A stretch of 64,000 bases of DNA from SZAS-79 sp964599095 (GTDB taxonomy: Bacteria > Pseudomonadota > Gammaproteobacteria > Burkholderiales > SG8-39), in contig CAZREB010000001.1 of the NCBI GenBank assembly GCA_964599095.1, positions 124,001 to 188,000 on the forward strand. Direction: 5' to 3'. Below, in pieces: positions 1 to 8,605 of the stretch. The notes beneath the pieces are model-generated. The model was not told the origin of the DNA. It did not search any database and saw only the letters and a program-made list of their open reading frames with translations. Position 1 is the stretch's first letter; every line of letters begins with the position of its first letter. The position numbers and the translations under genes were made by a program.

Positions 1-455
1 GCCCAGAATCTCGGAGCGATGACCCTGGCAATCGGGTCGACCGCCATCATTTCCATGGCGGAGATCTGTTCGGTCGCCTTCATCAGGCCGATCTCGGCGG
101 TGATCGCGCTGCCCGCGCGGCTGGCGAAAAGCAGGCCCGCGACCACTGGCCCGAGTTCACGCACCAAGGAGAGCGCGACCAGGACCCCCAATGCTTCCGA
201 CGAACCGTATCGCTGCAGCGTGTCGTACCCCTGCAGGCCGAGCACCATGCCTACGAACAGGCCCGACACCAGGATGATGATCAGCGAAAGCACACCGGTA
301 AAGTAGATTTCCCTCACCGTGAGGTGGAATCGCCGGAACGAAGTGCCCGAATGCAGCAGCGTGTAGGCAAAGAACCGGCTCGCAAAGCCCAGTCGCCAGA
401 GCTTGTCCGTTACGGTGCGGCCCAGCGTGCGCAACAATGCCTTGACACGATCCAT
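1..455 (-). CDS. mlaE: MlaE-type ABC permease, partial (C-terminus beyond window)
   Basis: This is the permease of an Mla-type system that moves phospholipid across the Gram-negative envelope and sits in the inner membrane. About 150 N-terminal residues are visible before the window edge. They include the family-typical segments VREIYFTGV, GLFVGMVLGLQGY, ELGPVVAGLLFASRAGSA and EIGLMKATEQISAMEMM, the last being the loop contacted by the ATPase. The ATG shares a base with the TGA of the upstream ATPase gene (TGATG), so the two are probably translationally coupled. Known mla operons continue with mlaD, mlaC and mlaB, which would lie outside the window. Confidence 0.9.
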   Translation of the reverse strand, partial: MDRVKALLRTLGRTVTDKLWRLGFASRFFAYTLLHSGTSFRRFHLTVREIYFTGVLSLIIILVSGLFVGMVLGLQGYDTLQRYGSSEALGVLVALSLVRELGPVVAGLLFASRAGSAITAEIGLMKATEQISAMEMMAVDPIARVIAPRFW

Positions 456-1270
456 CAGGCAGCCCGCAACCCGTCGAGATCCGCGGAATAGTCGCTCGCC
501 TGGTAGTGGAACGCTACCGGGCCGTCCGGCTCGCCATTCACGAACTGGCGCACATAGGGCTCAACGGACTGGCGAACATCCTCGGCCGTGCCATGCGCAA
601 CGATTCGTCCTTCGGACACGAAGTACACGTAGTCAACCATGTGCAACGATTCCTGCACATCGTGCGTCACGATGACGGATGTCGCCCCAAGCGAGTCGTT
701 CAGCCTGCGGATGAGGCGGGAGATCACGCCGAGCGAAATAGGGTCAAGGCCCGCAAAAGGCTCGTCGTAAAGAATCAGGGTGGGATCGAGCGCCACGGCC
801 CGGGCCAGGGCGACACGGCGGGCCATGCCACCGGATAGTTCCGACGGCATGAGGGTCGCCGCCCCGCGCAATCCTACCGCGTCGAGCTTCATCAGAACCA
901 GGTCGTGAATCTGACTCTCGGGCAGGTCCGTGTGTTCGCGCATCTGGAATGCGACGTTGTCAAACACCGACATGTCGGTGAACAGCGCGCCAAACTGGAA
1001 CAGCATCCCCATCCGCCGACGCTGCTCATACAGGCCGCGGGTGGTAAGTGTGCTCACCTCCTGTCCCAAAACGCGGGCCGAGCCCCCGGTCGGGCGAATC
1101 GCGCCGCCGATGATTCTGAACAGGGTCGTCTTCCCGCAACCGGACCCTCCCATGATCGCCACCACTTGGCCGCGCCGGATGGTGAGATCGATACCTTTCA
1201 GGATCGGGCGCACATCGTAGGCAAACGTAAGGGACCTGATTTCGACGATATTGTCGGCGGCCAATGGCAT
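455..1270 (-). CDS. mlaF: MlaF-type ABC transporter ATP-binding protein
   Basis: This cytoplasmic ATPase, 271 residues, drives Mla phospholipid transport with MlaE. Walker A is GGSGCGKTT (about residues 40-48), the signature is LSGGMARR, and Walker B with the D-loop is LILYDEPFAGLDP, followed by the switch His in VIVTHD. The C-terminal extension after the ATPase core is normal for MlaF. It is first in its operon and overlaps mlaE by one base. It diverges from the ABC-2 ATPase gene at 1389 across 118 bases. A TAAAAT hexamer on the minus strand (1292-1297) is a possible -10 element. Confidence 0.92.
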   Translation of the reverse strand: MPLAADNIVEIRSLTFAYDVRPILKGIDLTIRRGQVVAIMGGSGCGKTTLFRIIGGAIRPTGGSARVLGQEVSTLTTRGLYEQRRRMGMLFQFGALFTDMSVFDNVAFQMREHTDLPESQIHDLVLMKLDAVGLRGAATLMPSELSGGMARRVALARAVALDPTLILYDEPFAGLDPISLGVISRLIRRLNDSLGATSVIVTHDVQESLHMVDYVYFVSEGRIVAHGTAEDVRQSVEPYVRQFVNGEPDGPVAFHYQASDYSADLDGLRAA

Positions 1271-1388
1271 ACCCGGGAATGCAAAGTGCGGATTTTACTC
1301 GACGGACGATCCTGCGCATAACGCACGCTGTGGCGGCGAGTGTCCCGGAGCGCTGCGAAACCAGGGGCTTTCCCCTATATTAGCGGAC

Positions 1389-2147
1389 ATGTCAGCAAAT
1401 CCTCCTCCGCCCTGCCCCGCGCTTTCGGCCTCCCGGGTGATGAAGAGCTATGGCCCGGTGCCGGTCCTGCGAGGAGTCGACCTCGAAGTGCCGGACGGGT
1501 CCGCATTCGGGCTGGTCGGACTCAATGGCGCCGGGAAGACGACCCTCATCAAGTGCATGCTCGACTTCTGCTCGGTCGACAGCGGATCGCTTAGGATCTT
1601 CGGGGTCATGCACACGCAGACTGCGGCGCGCGCACGCATCGCGTTCGTGCCGGAGCGGTTCGTCCCGCCGCATTACTTGACCAGCCGCGAGTTCATGGAG
1701 CTTACGTTCGCCCTGTCGGGCGACCGCTTCGACCCCGATCGCGTGGGTTCACTGTTCGATGAACTTGGCCTGGACCGCGCGGCGATGGGACGTCCGGTCC
1801 GCCAGCTGTCGAAGGGGATGACGCAGAAACTCGGCCTTGCCGGGTGTTTCGTCGTGGAGCGCGATCTTTACGTGCTGGACGAGCCGATGAGCGGGCTCGA
1901 CCCCGCCAGCCGGGTCGCAGTCAAATCGGTCCTCGCGAGACTGACAAGGGAAAAGCGCACGCTCTTCTTCACCTCGCACGTCCTCGCCGACGTCGAGGAA
2001 CTGTGCTCCTCGATCGCCGTGCTCGATCGCGGCGGGATCCGATTCGAAGGCTCACCCAGGGGATTGTGCGAGCGGTTCGGCGAAACCCAACTTGAGCGCG
2101 CCTTCATGCGCTGCATCGATGATTCCCAGCGTGCCACCGCAGCCTGA
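1389..2147 (+). CDS. ABC-2 type transporter ATP-binding protein
   Basis: This is an ABC ATPase of the drug/polysaccharide ABC-2 exporter type, 252 residues. Walker A is GLNGAGKTT, the signature is LSKGMTQKLGL, Walker B is LYVLDEPMSGLDP, and the H-loop is FFTSHVLADVEELC. The ATG at 1389 is preferred over an in-frame upstream start because the upstream residues are not family-like. TATATT at 1376-1381 lies so close that the message could be nearly leaderless. No permease is adjacent. The only ABC-2 permease in the window is at 19888, across the pilus genes, and is the likely partner. The 3' end overlaps the next gene by 29 bases. The substrate is unknown. Confidence 0.85.
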   Translation: MSANPPPPCPALSASRVMKSYGPVPVLRGVDLEVPDGSAFGLVGLNGAGKTTLIKCMLDFCSVDSGSLRIFGVMHTQTAARARIAFVPERFVPPHYLTSREFMELTFALSGDRFDPDRVGSLFDELGLDRAAMGRPVRQLSKGMTQKLGLAGCFVVERDLYVLDEPMSGLDPASRVAVKSVLARLTREKRTLFFTSHVLADVEELCSSIAVLDRGGIRFEGSPRGLCERFGETQLERAFMRCIDDSQRATAA

Positions 2148-3564
2148 TCGCAAACCGGTCCTGCTGATCGTCGACGACGACCAGCTCATAACGGACACCC
2201 TTGCTTTCGCGCTCGGTGCGGATTTCGAGATCCACGCCTGCGAATCGCGGCGTCACGCGATAGAACTGATGCGCCAGCTTCCCGAGGCGCCCCAGCTCGC
2301 CCTCGTCGACCTTGGGCTGCCGCCGCGGCCTCATGCGCCGGACGAGGGTTTTGCATTGATCGCCGACCTGCTCGCGCACTCCCCGAGCATGAAGATATTC
2401 GTCCTCTCCGGGCAGAACGACGCCACCCACGCACGCCACGCACGCACCCTCGGGGCGGCCGAATTCATCGCCAAGCCGTGCGACGCGGCAACGCTCAAGC
2501 GCCTGCTCAACAAGGCCCTTGCATTCCAGGCCGCGGAGCTTTCCGGTGCACTACCGGAAGCCGAAACGCTGATCGGTGCGAGCCCCGCGATCCAGCAGTT
2601 GAAGAGCCAGGTAGCGCAATATGCCGATTCGCCGTTTCCGGTGCTGATCGAGGGAGAATCCGGCAGCGGCAAGGAACTGGCCGCGCAAAGCCTGCACAAA
2701 CTGTCGTCACGCGCGAACCGCCCGTACTTTGCGCTCAATTGTGCGGCAATAGCCCCGACCTTGGTGGAGCCGACGCTGTTCGGTTATGTGAAGGGCGCGT
2801 TCACCGGGGCCGCCGCGAACAAGTCCGGCTATTTCGAGGATGCCCAGGACGGCACCCTTTTCCTGGACGAGATCGGCGAACTCCCGCTTGAACTGCAAGC
2901 CAAGCTGCTGCGGGTCCTCGAAAACGGCGAGTACCAAAGGGTGGGCGAGACCCAATTGCGCCATTCGCGCGCGCGCGTGGTGACCGCGACCAACCGTGAC
3001 CTCCGGCAGGAAGTGCGCAAAGGAACCTTTCGCGCAGATCTTTATCACCGGCTGTCAGTGTTTACGCTTGCAGTGCCTTCATTGCGCGAAATGGACTCCG
3101 ACAAGCTATTGCTCCTCGACCATTTCCGTGCGCTATATGCGACCCAGGCCGGAGCCCAGCAATTCGAACTCGACGACGGTGCGTTGGCGCGCTGGCTGTC
3201 GTACCCCTTCCCGGGGAACGTACGCGAACTGCGGAATATCGTTATTCGCTTGACGACCAAGCACGCCGGCCAGCGCCTGTCGGTCGTCGAACTAGAGCCG
3301 GAACTCGACCTTAACCAGGATCCCTCGAATTCGCCCTCCATCCAGTACGGGCTGTCGCTCGACGGCCAGAGTGTGGTTGAGCAGGCCACCCGCCACCTGG
3401 AGCGGGACAAGCAGTTCAACCTGGATTCGATGCTTACAACCTGGGAACGTGGATACATCGAAGCCGCCCTGCGGCTCTCAAAGGGAAACGTAAGCCAGGC
3501 CGCAAAGATTCTCGGCATCAACCGCACCACCCTTTACAGCCGCATGGGCACCGGCGACAAATGA
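2119..3564 (+). CDS. PrsR-like sigma-54-dependent response regulator
   Basis: This is an NtrC-type enhancer-binding regulator of about 481 residues. The N-terminal receiver begins LLIVDDD and carries the phospho-acceptor Asp in ALVDLGLPP (about residue 64). The AAA+ domain has Walker A GESGSGKE, the sigma-54-contacting loop GAFTGA, and Walker B GTLFLDEIGELP. The C-terminus is a Fis-type helix-turn-helix (GNVSQAAKILGINRTTLYSR). The DLGLPPxP...EGF pattern in the receiver resembles PrsR regulators of exosortase (PEP-CTERM) systems, but no exosortase is in the window. The likely sensor is the kinase at 18047-19795, and a likely target is the sigma-54 promoter at 21502. The start is uncertain: ATG 2092, ATG 2119 or GTG 2131 are in frame. 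Confidence 0.9.
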   Translation: MIPSVPPQPDRKPVLLIVDDDQLITDTLAFALGADFEIHACESRRHAIELMRQLPEAPQLALVDLGLPPRPHAPDEGFALIADLLAHSPSMKIFVLSGQNDATHARHARTLGAAEFIAKPCDAATLKRLLNKALAFQAAELSGALPEAETLIGASPAIQQLKSQVAQYADSPFPVLIEGESGSGKELAAQSLHKLSSRANRPYFALNCAAIAPTLVEPTLFGYVKGAFTGAAANKSGYFEDAQDGTLFLDEIGELPLELQAKLLRVLENGEYQRVGETQLRHSRARVVTATNRDLRQEVRKGTFRADLYHRLSVFTLAVPSLREMDSDKLLLLDHFRALYATQAGAQQFELDDGALARWLSYPFPGNVRELRNIVIRLTTKHAGQRLSVVELEPELDLNQDPSNSPSIQYGLSLDGQSVVEQATRHLERDKQFNLDSMLTTWERGYIEAALRLSKGNVSQAAKILGINRTTLYSRMGTGDK

Positions 3565-3592
3565 AGAAGAGTGCGACCAGGGGGTACCGGCA

Positions 3593-5101
3593 TTGCTGTA
3601 CCTAGACCATTTCGGGCTCGACGAGCCCCCGTTCCGGATCACGCCGCATACCGATTTCTTCTTCGACGGCGCCGACCGCGGCACGACGCTCGAAGGCCTT
3701 CTGTACGCCATCGTTCACGACGAAGGAATAGTGAAGGTGTCAGGGGAGGTCGGCAGCGGGAAGACGATGCTGTGCCGGGTGCTCATGGAGCGGCTCCCGG
3801 AACAGATCGAAATCGTATACCTGGCCAACCCGTCCCTTTCCCGGGGCGAGATCCTTCACGCCATCGCGGACGACCTCGACCTCGATTTCCCGCAGGAAAG
3901 GATCACGGTCGCCTTGCGCGATCTCGAAGAGCACCTGATCGACATCTACGCGGACGGTCGTCGCGTGGTGGTCCTGATCGACGAAGCGCATGCAATGCCC
4001 GAGGAGACGCTCGAGCAGGTGCGCTTGCTCTCGAACCTCGAGTCGAGCCGCCACAAGCTGCTCCAGATCGTGCTGTTCGGGCAGCCGGAGCTCGATGCGA
4101 TCCTCGACAAGTCGTCCATGCGCCAACTGAAGGACCGCATAACCCACAGTTTCCGGATGCGTCCCCTGTCCGAGGCGGAGGTCGGGCGCTACCTTTCGTT
4201 CCGGATGCGTGCGGCCGGCTACAGGGGCCCCGACGTATTCAGTCCGCGAGCCATTTCGATGATCGCGAAGGCCGCCAGCGGCCTGACCCGACGCGTGAAC
4301 ATCCTGGCCGACAAGTGCCTCCTTGCGGCCTATGCGGAAAACAAGCACGCGGTCAATGCACCGCAGGTGCGGGCTGCGGTCCGCGATTCCGATTTCGGCC
4401 GGTTGCTGCACGAGCGGCCACGTTGGCCGCTTGCCGTTGCCGCGGCGACCCTGGTCGCCGGTCTCGGACTCGGGATTGGACTGCACTGGCTCTTCACCGA
4501 CCGCGCCGTCGAGCCTGCGGCACCGCCGGCCGGCGCCGCGAGACCTGCGCCCGCGCGCGCGCCGGCACCAGCATCGCCACCCGCCACGGAGGCCATCGCC
4601 TCAACGGCGTTGGCCGGTCCGCAAGCTGCCGACGTTTCCGCGCCCTCCCCCGGAAACAGGCCTTCTGCAGCACCGGAAAACACCCCTGCAAAACCAAAGC
4701 TGCCGGAGGCGCCCGTCTCCCGGCTCGAACCCGAGGCCGCGGGCCGGCTGGCGGCCTATAGGGCAGGGGACAACAAGCTTCTCAAGGAACGTCTCGAGGC
4801 CACCCGCGCCCTGCTAGAGCGCGAGCCGGACGAAAACTACAGCATCGAACTGTTCTCGACAGAGAACACGGATCCCGGGCGCGTCGAACGGTTCCTCGTT
4901 CGCGCCCGAAGTCTCGTTTCGCTGGACCAGGTTTACGTGCTGCCGCAAAGTAGCGCAGGCAAGCGGAAAATCCGCGTAACGTATGGGGACTATCCGGATC
5001 GGGACTCGGCCACCCTGGCGATCGAGCGCTTGCCCCAGAAATACCGTCAAGCCTTCCAAACGGAGTTGCGCACCTTTGCCGAGTTGCGCGCGGCGATCTG
5101 A
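3593..5101 (+). CDS. mshM: MshM/ExeA-like AAA ATPase of pilus biogenesis
   Basis: This is an ExeA/GspA/MshM-type protein of 502 residues. The N-terminus YLDHFGLDEPPFRITPHTDF is diagnostic of the family. Walker A is GEVGSGKTMLC (about 52-62) and Walker B is RVVVLIDEAHAMP. A transmembrane helix lies at about 278-300 (LAVAAATLVAGLGLGIGLHW), followed by an Ala/Pro-rich linker and a C-terminal SPOR-like region (about 415-502) that could bind peptidoglycan. Known ExeA-type proteins help insert the secretin through the cell wall, which suits the secretin gene next door. The start is a TTG after a GGGGG-containing ribosome site. It lies 28 bases after the regulator gene and is probably co-transcribed with it. 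Confidence 0.85.
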   Translation: MLYLDHFGLDEPPFRITPHTDFFFDGADRGTTLEGLLYAIVHDEGIVKVSGEVGSGKTMLCRVLMERLPEQIEIVYLANPSLSRGEILHAIADDLDLDFPQERITVALRDLEEHLIDIYADGRRVVVLIDEAHAMPEETLEQVRLLSNLESSRHKLLQIVLFGQPELDAILDKSSMRQLKDRITHSFRMRPLSEAEVGRYLSFRMRAAGYRGPDVFSPRAISMIAKAASGLTRRVNILADKCLLAAYAENKHAVNAPQVRAAVRDSDFGRLLHERPRWPLAVAAATLVAGLGLGIGLHWLFTDRAVEPAAPPAGAARPAPARAPAPASPPATEAIASTALAGPQAADVSAPSPGNRPSAAPENTPAKPKLPEAPVSRLEPEAAGRLAAYRAGDNKLLKERLEATRALLEREPDENYSIELFSTENTDPGRVERFLVRARSLVSLDQVYVLPQSSAGKRKIRVTYGDYPDRDSATLAIERLPQKYRQAFQTELRTFAELRAAI

Positions 5102-5181
5102 TCTGGTTGATAAAGAAATGATGTCGAAAAGGGTACATTTGACAGATGTTTAGCGTCGATTCCTAAAGTCAAGACTATGAT

Positions 5182-7056
5182 ATGCTTCAAAATCGGCTCA
5201 TCGACACTGGCAAGATGGATCTAAGAATCGCTGCCGCAAGCCTGCTCACCGCTGTGGCCCTGGCCGCATGCGGTGGCATGCCACCCGCCAAGGTGCAGGA
5301 CGCCCATATCCACACGGAAGCTTTGGCCGGGCCCGCGAAAGGCGCTATTCCGCCTACCGTGCAGATTGCGCCGGTGCTTCCCAAGCCGAAGGCCACGGCG
5401 CGGCCGGAGACCTACAGCGTCGTCGTGAACAACGTCAAGGTCCAGGAATTGCTGTTCGCACTGGCCCGGGACGCTAAACTGAATGTCGACATCCATCCCG
5501 GCGTCAGCGGAAGCGTGACCCTGAATGCGATCGACCAGACCCTGCCGCAATTGCTGACCCGGATCTCCAGGCAGATCGACATGCGCTACGAAGTCGATGG
5601 CCCCAACCTGATCGTCATGCGCGACACGCCTTATCTCAGGATCTATCGGATCGACTACCTGAATATGGCCAGAGTGTCTTCGAGCCAGCTCGGCGTTTCC
5701 AGCCAGGTCACCGCGGGGCAGGCCGGCTCCGGCGGATCGGGCGGCGTCGGGACGCTCAGCAACAACTCGACTTCCACCGTAAACAATATTTCGAGCAATC
5801 GTTTCTGGGACACGCTGGTCGCAAACGTGCGGGATATCCTTCGTGAGAGTGACAAGCTCCTTCCGGGCATGCAGCAAACGCATGCTTCCACCACGCCGGC
5901 CCCCGCCGCCCCCGCGGGAACTGCAGGTGCCGCCGGCGCCTCGTCGCTTCTGGCAGGGGCAGCGACGTTGCTGGGTGCGGGCGCACAATCCGCAGCGCCC
6001 ACTTCGCAGACACCTCCGGTTTCGGGAACGCAACAGGCCGGTACCACCCAGCAGGCGGGTGGCCAGAACATGGAGTTCCGCGAGGCGGCGGCTGTCATCG
6101 CGAATCCGGAGGCAGGAATACTTTCGATCCGCGCCACAACCCGCCAGCACGAGAAGATCCAGGAGTTTCTTGACCAGGTGATGTCGAGCGCAAAGCGCCA
6201 GGTACTGATCGAGGCGACAATTGCGGAAGTGCAGCTCAACAACCAGTACCAGCGCGGCATCGACTGGTCGAAGCTTCGCACCGGCTCGGCGGGATTCCAG
6301 TTCCAGCAAAGCAGCGGCGCCACACCGGCAGGAATCAACACGAACGCATTCACCTTCGGATACGCCGCGGGCAACCTGAATTTCACGTCCGCGCTCAAGT
6401 TGCTCGAATCGTTCGGCGACGTCAAAGTGCTTTCGAGCCCGAAGATCAGCGTCCTGAACAACCAATCCGCGGTCCTGAAGGTCGTCGACAACCTGGTGTT
6501 CTTCACCCTCAAGGCCGACACGACGATCAACCAGACGACGTCGCTGACGACATTCACCTCGACGCTAAACTCGGTTCCGGTGGGATTCGTGATGACGGTC
6601 GTTCCGCAGATCAGCGATTCCGACACGGTAGTGCTCAACTTGAGGCCGACTATCTCGCGCAAGATAGGGGACGTCGCCGACCCGAATCCCACGCTTACCG
6701 CAGCGGGCGTCGCGAGCCTTGTACCCGTGATCCAGACGCGCGAAATGGACTCGATGCTGAGGGTGCAAAGCGGACAGGTCGCCGTCATGGGCGGATTGAT
6801 CCAGGACCAGGTCAGCAACACCGAGGACGGCATTCCCGGCGTCAACCGTGTCCCCAGCATCGGTGACCTGTTCCGGCAGCGCAAGGACACCATCACGAAG
6901 ACCGAACTGGTCATTTTCCTGCGTCCGGTTGTCATCCACGACGCAAGCATCGACGGCGACTATCGCCGTTACCGGAATCTGATTCCCGATTCCGACTACC
7001 TCCAGCGCCCGAATCCCGGCAAGGCGGAGGCGTACGGCGAGCGGCCGGCACAGTAG
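5182..7056 (+). CDS. mshL: MshL-like outer-membrane secretin lipoprotein
   Basis: This secretin forms the outer-membrane pore of the pilus. It is 624 residues from the ATG at 5182; an ATG at 5215 would give a shorter signal peptide. The lipobox LAAC predicts a lipoprotein. An N-terminal secretin/TonB short domain (YSVVVNNVKVQELLFALARD) is followed by an N-domain, then an Ala/Gln/Thr-rich stretch at about 230-300. The C-terminal secretin core (about 310-600) includes VLSSPKISVLNNQSAVLKV and the signature region VQSGQVAVMGGLIQDQ. Gene order M-L-N differs from the L-M-N order of the Vibrio msh locus. The 80 bases upstream contain a possible TTGACA (5139-5144) but no convincing matching -10. Confidence 0.92.
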   Translation: MLQNRLIDTGKMDLRIAAASLLTAVALAACGGMPPAKVQDAHIHTEALAGPAKGAIPPTVQIAPVLPKPKATARPETYSVVVNNVKVQELLFALARDAKLNVDIHPGVSGSVTLNAIDQTLPQLLTRISRQIDMRYEVDGPNLIVMRDTPYLRIYRIDYLNMARVSSSQLGVSSQVTAGQAGSGGSGGVGTLSNNSTSTVNNISSNRFWDTLVANVRDILRESDKLLPGMQQTHASTTPAPAAPAGTAGAAGASSLLAGAATLLGAGAQSAAPTSQTPPVSGTQQAGTTQQAGGQNMEFREAAAVIANPEAGILSIRATTRQHEKIQEFLDQVMSSAKRQVLIEATIAEVQLNNQYQRGIDWSKLRTGSAGFQFQQSSGATPAGINTNAFTFGYAAGNLNFTSALKLLESFGDVKVLSSPKISVLNNQSAVLKVVDNLVFFTLKADTTINQTTSLTTFTSTLNSVPVGFVMTVVPQISDSDTVVLNLRPTISRKIGDVADPNPTLTAAGVASLVPVIQTREMDSMLRVQSGQVAVMGGLIQDQVSNTEDGIPGVNRVPSIGDLFRQRKDTITKTELVIFLRPVVIHDASIDGDYRRYRNLIPDSDYLQRPNPGKAEAYGERPAQ

Positions 7057-7061
7057 ACCCG

Positions 7062-8525
7062 ATGAGCCTCCTACTCGACGCGCTGAAGAAGGCGGAAAAG
7101 GCCAAGGACGACGCAAAGCGGCGCGCGCAGCTCGACGGCCATGCGGAGGCCGAAGATGCCGGACAGCAGGTCCGGACCCGGGACGAGCTCCCGGACATTT
7201 CGAAGCCCTTGGAAATCCATTCGGAGGACATCGGCGACGCTCGCTCCGACTCCGGTTCGAGCAGCCCGGTTCCCGATGCCTTTTCCACCGCCCCGATATC
7301 GCGACCGGCTCCGGAGCTACCAAAGGCGCCGGTCGCGCGCGAACCTGTTTCCGAACCCGTGCAACGACCCCGCCAGCCGAGCCAGACGGCTCAAAGCGGG
7401 GCCGATCCCCAGGCAGCACAAAGGTCGGCGGCGAAGAAGGTCTTCGAGGCGAAGTTCAGGGAGCCGAATCCCAAGCTTCCCTTCTACATCACGATGGCGG
7501 TACTCGGAGCGTTTTCTGTCGGTACGGTAGTTTATTTCTGGTACCAGCTGCGCCCCCCACCGCCGCTGGTCAACACAAACCCCAGGCCGCCTTCGGACGA
7601 GAAAGCATCCGAAGCCCCGCCACCGTCCGCACCACGCACATCGGCGCCTGCTGCGCCCCCCGCCGCGCCGGCGATTCCCGGCCTACCCGGGCAAGTCCAG
7701 GCGCCGGTGGCGGCAGCGGCACCTCCGAGTGCCGGCGGCCTGGCCGCAGCTGCGCCGGCCGGCGCTCCGTTGACCTCCGGTACGATTCCGAAACAGCGGG
7801 AGACTCCAGCACCGGCCACCGCCGCTCCGCCAACTTCGCGGGAAACGACCGGCGCCCCGGCCCGCGGAACCGGTCCAAAGCCGCCTGCCGCGAATCCAGG
7901 CTCGCCGCGCACGCCGTCCGGCTCGTCGAACTTGAGCGTCAATCGTCGAGGGCCGATCGTGGACCCGCGGATCGAAACCGCATGGCAGGCGTACAACCAG
8001 GGAGACCTGTCGACCGCGCGCACCAACTACGAGGCGATGTTGCGGGCCGACCCGATGAATCGCGATGCGCTGCTGGGCATGGCAGCGGTGGAGATACGCA
8101 CCAGCCGTCCCGAACAGGCCGCCGGCTATTACCAATCTCTGCTGCAGGCGAATCCGCGAGACACCTATGCGCAGGCAGGACTTCTCGCCCTGCGCGCGCA
8201 GATGGGTGACTCCGTACAAACCGAGTCGCGGGTGAAGAACCTGCTTGCCGCCGATCCCGACGCGCAAGTCCTTTATTTCACGCTCGGGAACCAGTACGCG
8301 CAGCAGGGCCGCTGGGCCGAAGCCCAGCAAGCCTACTTCAGGGCCTACACGGCGGAGCCCGAGAACCCGGATTTCGCCTACAACCTCGCCGTGAGCCTCG
8401 ACCAGCTCAGGCAGTCGAAGCTCGCGCTCGAGTACTATCGCCGGGCAATGTCACTTGCGCAGCAACACGCCAGCAGCTTCGACCAGACGCTCGCGCGAAA
8501 CAGGGTCCAGGAGCTTGCGCGGTAG
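7062..8525 (+). CDS. mshN: MshN-like TPR protein
   Basis: This is an inner-membrane-anchored TPR protein of 487 residues. The N-terminus MSLLLDALKKAEKAK is typical of MshN and related pilus or secretion proteins. A single transmembrane helix lies at about 145-165 (YITMAVLGAFSVGTVVYFWY), followed by a long Pro/Ala-rich linker of about 140 residues and then TPR repeats at about 300-487 (AWQAYNQGDLSTARTNYEAM, LLGMAAVEIRTSRPEQAAGY and similar). The linker probably spans the periplasm so that the TPRs can reach the secretin. It starts 5 bases after mshL, so the two genes share a transcript. Confidence 0.85.
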   Translation: MSLLLDALKKAEKAKDDAKRRAQLDGHAEAEDAGQQVRTRDELPDISKPLEIHSEDIGDARSDSGSSSPVPDAFSTAPISRPAPELPKAPVAREPVSEPVQRPRQPSQTAQSGADPQAAQRSAAKKVFEAKFREPNPKLPFYITMAVLGAFSVGTVVYFWYQLRPPPPLVNTNPRPPSDEKASEAPPPSAPRTSAPAAPPAAPAIPGLPGQVQAPVAAAAPPSAGGLAAAAPAGAPLTSGTIPKQRETPAPATAAPPTSRETTGAPARGTGPKPPAANPGSPRTPSGSSNLSVNRRGPIVDPRIETAWQAYNQGDLSTARTNYEAMLRADPMNRDALLGMAAVEIRTSRPEQAAGYYQSLLQANPRDTYAQAGLLALRAQMGDSVQTESRVKNLLAADPDAQVLYFTLGNQYAQQGRWAEAQQAYFRAYTAEPENPDFAYNLAVSLDQLRQSKLALEYYRRAMSLAQQHASSFDQTLARNRVQELAR

Positions 8526-8565
8526 GCCGCTGACCGGTTCGTCCGAGGGCGTTTACACTCTCTGA

Positions 8566-8590
8566 CTCCGGCCCCCGACGGGCGCCGGAG
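8566..8590. other. Inverted repeat between mshN and mshE
   Basis: Arms CTCCGGC and GCCGGAG form a 7-bp stem that can be extended after one mismatch by CCC/GGG. No T-run follows, so it is not a standard intrinsic terminator. It ends 15 bases before the mshE start codon and could affect mRNA stability or mshE translation. It is the only sizeable non-coding gap (80 bases) inside the mshM-to-mshG run. Confidence 0.4.
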
Positions 8591-8605
8591 TATCATGTCA
8601 AGCGT

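Noticed and set aside
2119..3564. Assigning the regulator as PilR or NtrC
   Set aside because: The receiver pattern DLGLPPxP...EGF and the multi-pass kinase partner fit PrsR/PrsK better; glnA and pilS-like genes are absent nearby.
5139..5181. TTGACA (5139-5144) and TATGAT (5176-5181) as a sigma-70 promoter for mshL
   Set aside because: Spacing between the two hexamers is 31 bases, far from the usual 16-18, and TATGAT abuts the start codon; no convincing pairing was found.
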